From Jiangella sp. DSM 45060 (GTDB lineage Bacteria; Actinomycetota; Actinomycetes; Jiangellales; Jiangellaceae): a stretch of 64,000 nucleotides of DNA. Below the pieces are notes generated by a model, which was given only the letters and a program-made list of their open reading frames with translations, was not told the DNA's origin and did no database searches. Both the position numbers and the translations under genes were made by a program. Of the stretch, positions 61,769 through 64,000 are shown one piece after another. How positions within the stretch are numbered: the stretch's first letter is position 1; every line of letters starts with the position of its first letter. Location of the stretch: positions 3,224,001 to 3,288,000 of the forward strand of contig NZ_LT629771.1 of NCBI RefSeq assembly GCF_900105175.1, given 5' to 3'.

Positions 61769-63402
61769 GACGCCCACGCGTTGATCTGCTCGGGCGAGAC
61801 CGCGAGCTGGATGACGGCGGGCCGCTCCGCGGCGATCGCCTTCTCCAGCGCCGCGGCGAACTCGCGGTTGGTCCGGCAGCTCAGGCCCAGCGCCCCGAGG
61901 CCCGTCGCCACCGTGGCGAGGTCGGCGCTGCCGAGGTCGACGCCGATCTCGCGGCCGGGATAGGTGCGGGTCTGGTGGTTGCGGATCGACCCGTAGACGC
62001 CGTTGTCGAAGACGACGAACACCAGCCGGTCCAGGCCGAGCCGGACCGCGGTGTGGATCTCGCTCATCGTCATCGCGAAACCGCCGTCGCCGGCGATGCC
62101 CACCACGACCCGGTCCGGGGCGGCGATCTTGGCGCCGATCGCCGTCGGCACCGCGTAGCCCATCGGGCCGGACGTGCTGCCGATGAACGTCTCGGGCGCG
62201 GTCCACCGGTAGTAGCGGTTCAGGTAGCCGGCGAACGCCCCGGCGTCGGAGGTGACGATGGCGTCGGCCGGCAGGATCCGCCGCAGCTGCCCGATCGCGA
62301 CGGGCAGGTCCGCCTCGCCCTCGGCGTCGTCGGGCACGGCGGTCGAGGCGACGTAGCGCTCGTGCGCCTCCCGGGCCGCGGCCAGGGCGGCCGGCCGCCG
62401 TTCGACCGTTCTGTTCTCCAGGAGGTCGGCCAGCCGGCGGACGGTCGCGCCCGCGTCGGCGACGATCGGCACGTCCGGGTTGCGCACGACGCTCATCGAC
62501 GCGGCGTCGACGTCGATCTGGATCAGCTTCTGCTCCGGCCCCGGCACGGTGTAGGACATCGACGTGAAGTCGCCGAGCCGGGTGCCGATGGCGAGTACCA
62601 CGTCGGCGTCGCGCAGGGGCCGGGCCAGCTCGGCCGACAGCCAGGGCAGGTTGCCGGCGAACTGCGGGTGCGTGTTCGGGAACGCGTCGAACCGCCGCCA
62701 CGCGTTGTAGACCGTGGCGCCGAGCCGCTCGGCCAGCCTCACGACGGCCGCGCGGCCGCGCGGACCGGCGAGTCCGCCGGTGCCGACGATCAGCGCGACG
62801 CTGCCTGCGCCGGCCAGCAGCGCGACCGCTCGGACGAGGTCCTCCTCGCGGGCGGCCGGTACCGGGACCGCCTGCCGGGCGACGGCGGTGACCTGTGTCG
62901 TCGCGTAGCCGACGTCCTCCGGCAGGCTGACCACCACCGGCCCCGGCCGGCCGCTCCTGGCCAGGTAGAACGCGCGCTGGATCTGCTCGGCCGCGCGGTC
63001 GGGCTCGGTGATCTCGATGCCGTCCTTGCCGAGCAGGCGGCCGGCGGCGAGGTGGTCGAGCTCCTGGAAGCTCTCCCGCCCCGCGTCGTCCCGGGACACC
63101 TGGCCGGCCAGCAGCACGAGGGGCGTGGAATCCTGCCGGGCGGCGTGCAACGCGATCGCCGCGTGGGCGAGACCCGGGCCGCGGGTCACCATGAAGACGC
63201 CCGTGCGCCCCGTGGTCCTGGCCCAGGCGTCGGCCATGAAGCCGGCGCCCTCCTCGTGCCGCGTGGGCACGATGCGGACCTCGGGCACGTCGTTGAACGC
63301 GTCGAGGACTGGCAGGTAGCTCTCGCCGGGCACGCCGAAGACATGGGTGACCCCTTCAGCGGCGATCGCGTCGACGATCACCCTTCCCACCGTGGAACTC
63401 AT
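61765..63402 (-). CDS. Thiamine-diphosphate-binding enzyme, acetolactate-synthase-like
   Basis: A 545-residue protein with all three ThDP-enzyme domains: PTRHEEGAGFMADAWAR with the activating glutamate, a central domain, and GIAGDGGFAMTMSEIHTA...FDNGVYGSI for ThDP/Mg. It is more like acetolactate synthase and glyoxylate carboligase than the enzyme at 21152 and lacks that protein's C-terminal tail, so the two are not recent duplicates. The reaction may be decarboxylation or ligation of a 2-oxoacid supplied by the flavoprotein or dehydrogenases in the same operon. Start and end positions are clear from overlaps. Confidence 0.85.
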   Translation of the reverse strand: MSSTVGRVIVDAIAAEGVTHVFGVPGESYLPVLDAFNDVPEVRIVPTRHEEGAGFMADAWARTTGRTGVFMVTRGPGLAHAAIALHAARQDSTPLVLLAGQVSRDDAGRESFQELDHLAAGRLLGKDGIEITEPDRAAEQIQRAFYLARSGRPGPVVVSLPEDVGYATTQVTAVARQAVPVPAAREEDLVRAVALLAGAGSVALIVGTGGLAGPRGRAAVVRLAERLGATVYNAWRRFDAFPNTHPQFAGNLPWLSAELARPLRDADVVLAIGTRLGDFTSMSYTVPGPEQKLIQIDVDAASMSVVRNPDVPIVADAGATVRRLADLLENRTVERRPAALAAAREAHERYVASTAVPDDAEGEADLPVAIGQLRRILPADAIVTSDAGAFAGYLNRYYRWTAPETFIGSTSGPMGYAVPTAIGAKIAAPDRVVVGIAGDGGFAMTMSEIHTAVRLGLDRLVFVVFDNGVYGSIRNHQTRTYPGREIGVDLGSADLATVATGLGALGLSCRTNREFAAALEKAIAAERPAVIQLAVSPEQINAWAS

Positions 63403-63453
63403 CGCGATGACCTTCCTGGCCGTGTCGGAACGTGCGGGTCGCGGGTCGATCGG

Positions 63454-64000
63454 TCAGTCGATCGGCGCGTACCCCAGATCCAGATCGACGACGTTGAGCA
63501 GCGGCTCTCCTCCGAGAGCTCGCCGGAGGTTGCGGACGAACAGGTCGACCATGGCGTCCTCCCAGCCCACGAAGTCCGAGGACGTGTGCGGCGAGAGGAC
63601 GACACCGGGCGTCTCCCACAGCGCGTGCTCGGGCTCCAGCGGCTCGCGCCACAGCACGTCGAGCCCCGCGCCGCCGAGCCGGCCCGAACCGAGCGCCGCC
63701 ATCAGCGCCGCCTCGTCGACGACGGCTCCCCTGCCGAGGTTGACCAGGTGGGCGCCGTCGGGCAGCGCGGCCAGCTCGGCCGCCCCGATCAGGCCGCGGG
63801 TCTCGCCGGTCAGCGGCGTGGCGATCACGACGTGGTCGGCGAGCGGCAGGACGTCGAGCAGCTGGTCGCTGCCCACGACACGGTCGAATCCGTCGACCCC
63901 GTCGCGAGGCCGCCGGCCCACGCCGATCACCGTCATGCCCAGCGCGCCGGCGCGGCGGGCGAGCTCGCGGTTCACCGGGCCGACGCCGATGGCGACGAGC
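63454..64000 (-). CDS. D-2-hydroxyacid dehydrogenase, N-terminal part outside window
   Basis: The visible 181 residues run from the NAD-binding motif (AIGVGPVNRELARRAGALG) to the C-terminus. The catalytic residues are in VNLGRGAVVDE (Arg), DVLWREPLEPE (Glu) and LSPHTSSD (His). The N-terminal substrate half lies beyond the right edge. The short GTG inside the motif is not the start, since the frame continues to the edge with Rossmann-fold sequence. It is probably the upstream member of the ThDP/2-hydroxyacid operon, separated by 51 bases from the next gene. Confidence 0.87.
   Translation of the reverse strand, partial: LVAIGVGPVNRELARRAGALGMTVIGVGRRPRDGVDGFDRVVGSDQLLDVLPLADHVVIATPLTGETRGLIGAAELAALPDGAHLVNLGRGAVVDEAALMAALGSGRLGGAGLDVLWREPLEPEHALWETPGVVLSPHTSSDFVGWEDAMVDLFVRNLRRALGGEPLLNVVDLDLGYAPID

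Overview
This 64 kb window comes from a very GC-rich bacterial chromosome with the habits of a soil Actinomycetota: frequent GTG and TTG starts, F420-dependent enzymes (a clear glucose-6-phosphate dehydrogenase of the Fgd type), Opp/Dpp transporters and a FhuF-like protein. I see no rRNA, tRNA, CRISPR array, insertion sequence or phage gene. Gene content is almost entirely catabolic and compact. Many neighbouring genes share 4-base ATGA/GTGA/TTGA stop-start overlaps, so most of the window is made of long, probably translationally coupled operons.

Layout, left to right. (1) 1-7040, minus: operon S10 carboxypeptidase, S9 peptidase, M19-like dipeptidase, S9 peptidase, GMC oxidoreductase (cut by the left edge). 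A FhuF-like gene diverges from it. (2) 7898-17689, minus: an oligopeptide ABC operon with three tandem substrate-binding lipoproteins, two permeases, one double ATPase and another M19-like gene. (3) 17690-18663: a long gene-poor gap with a tandem repeat, then a GntR regulator (plus). (4) 19659-28890, minus: an eight-gene operon with two CoA ligases, a thiamine-diphosphate enzyme resembling 2-hydroxyacyl-CoA lyase, a DmpA-type aminopeptidase, a split B12 mutase with its MeaB GTPase, and a hotdog protein resembling 3-aminobutyryl-CoA ammonia-lyase. The mutase carries Val90/Asp117, the 2-hydroxyisobutyryl-CoA mutase signature. (5) 29078-35277: DUF885 protein, a canonical M19 dipeptidase, an amidohydrolase and a very clear 2,2-dialkylglycine decarboxylase. 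(6) 35362-47693: luciferase-like monooxygenase, a second Opp operon, aldehyde dehydrogenase, FAD/Fe-S dehydrogenase, cupin and Fgd. (7) 47753-57834, minus: a third Opp operon with gamma-glutamyltransferase-like, DPP4-like and M24-like genes. (8) 58129-64000: an FCD-type GntR regulator and an operon of D-amino-acid-oxidase-like, DJ-1/PfpI, two 2-hydroxyacid dehydrogenases and a second ThDP enzyme.

How it fits together (inference). About eleven peptidase-type genes, three oligopeptide importers with five binding proteins, and enzymes for alpha,alpha-dialkyl, beta- and D-amino acids and 2-methyl-branched acyl-CoAs suggest an island for taking up and breaking down peptides rich in non-standard residues. 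2-Aminoisobutyrate-containing peptides are the most economical guess. Two families of palindromes tie the parts together. CCTA-N6-TAGG sites precede the mutase operon, the M19/amidohydrolase pair and the dialkylglycine decarboxylase. GTARCATG sites precede four promoters between 36 and 58 kb, next to the FCD-type GntR gene. Functions named by family are well supported; the joint pathway is a hypothesis.
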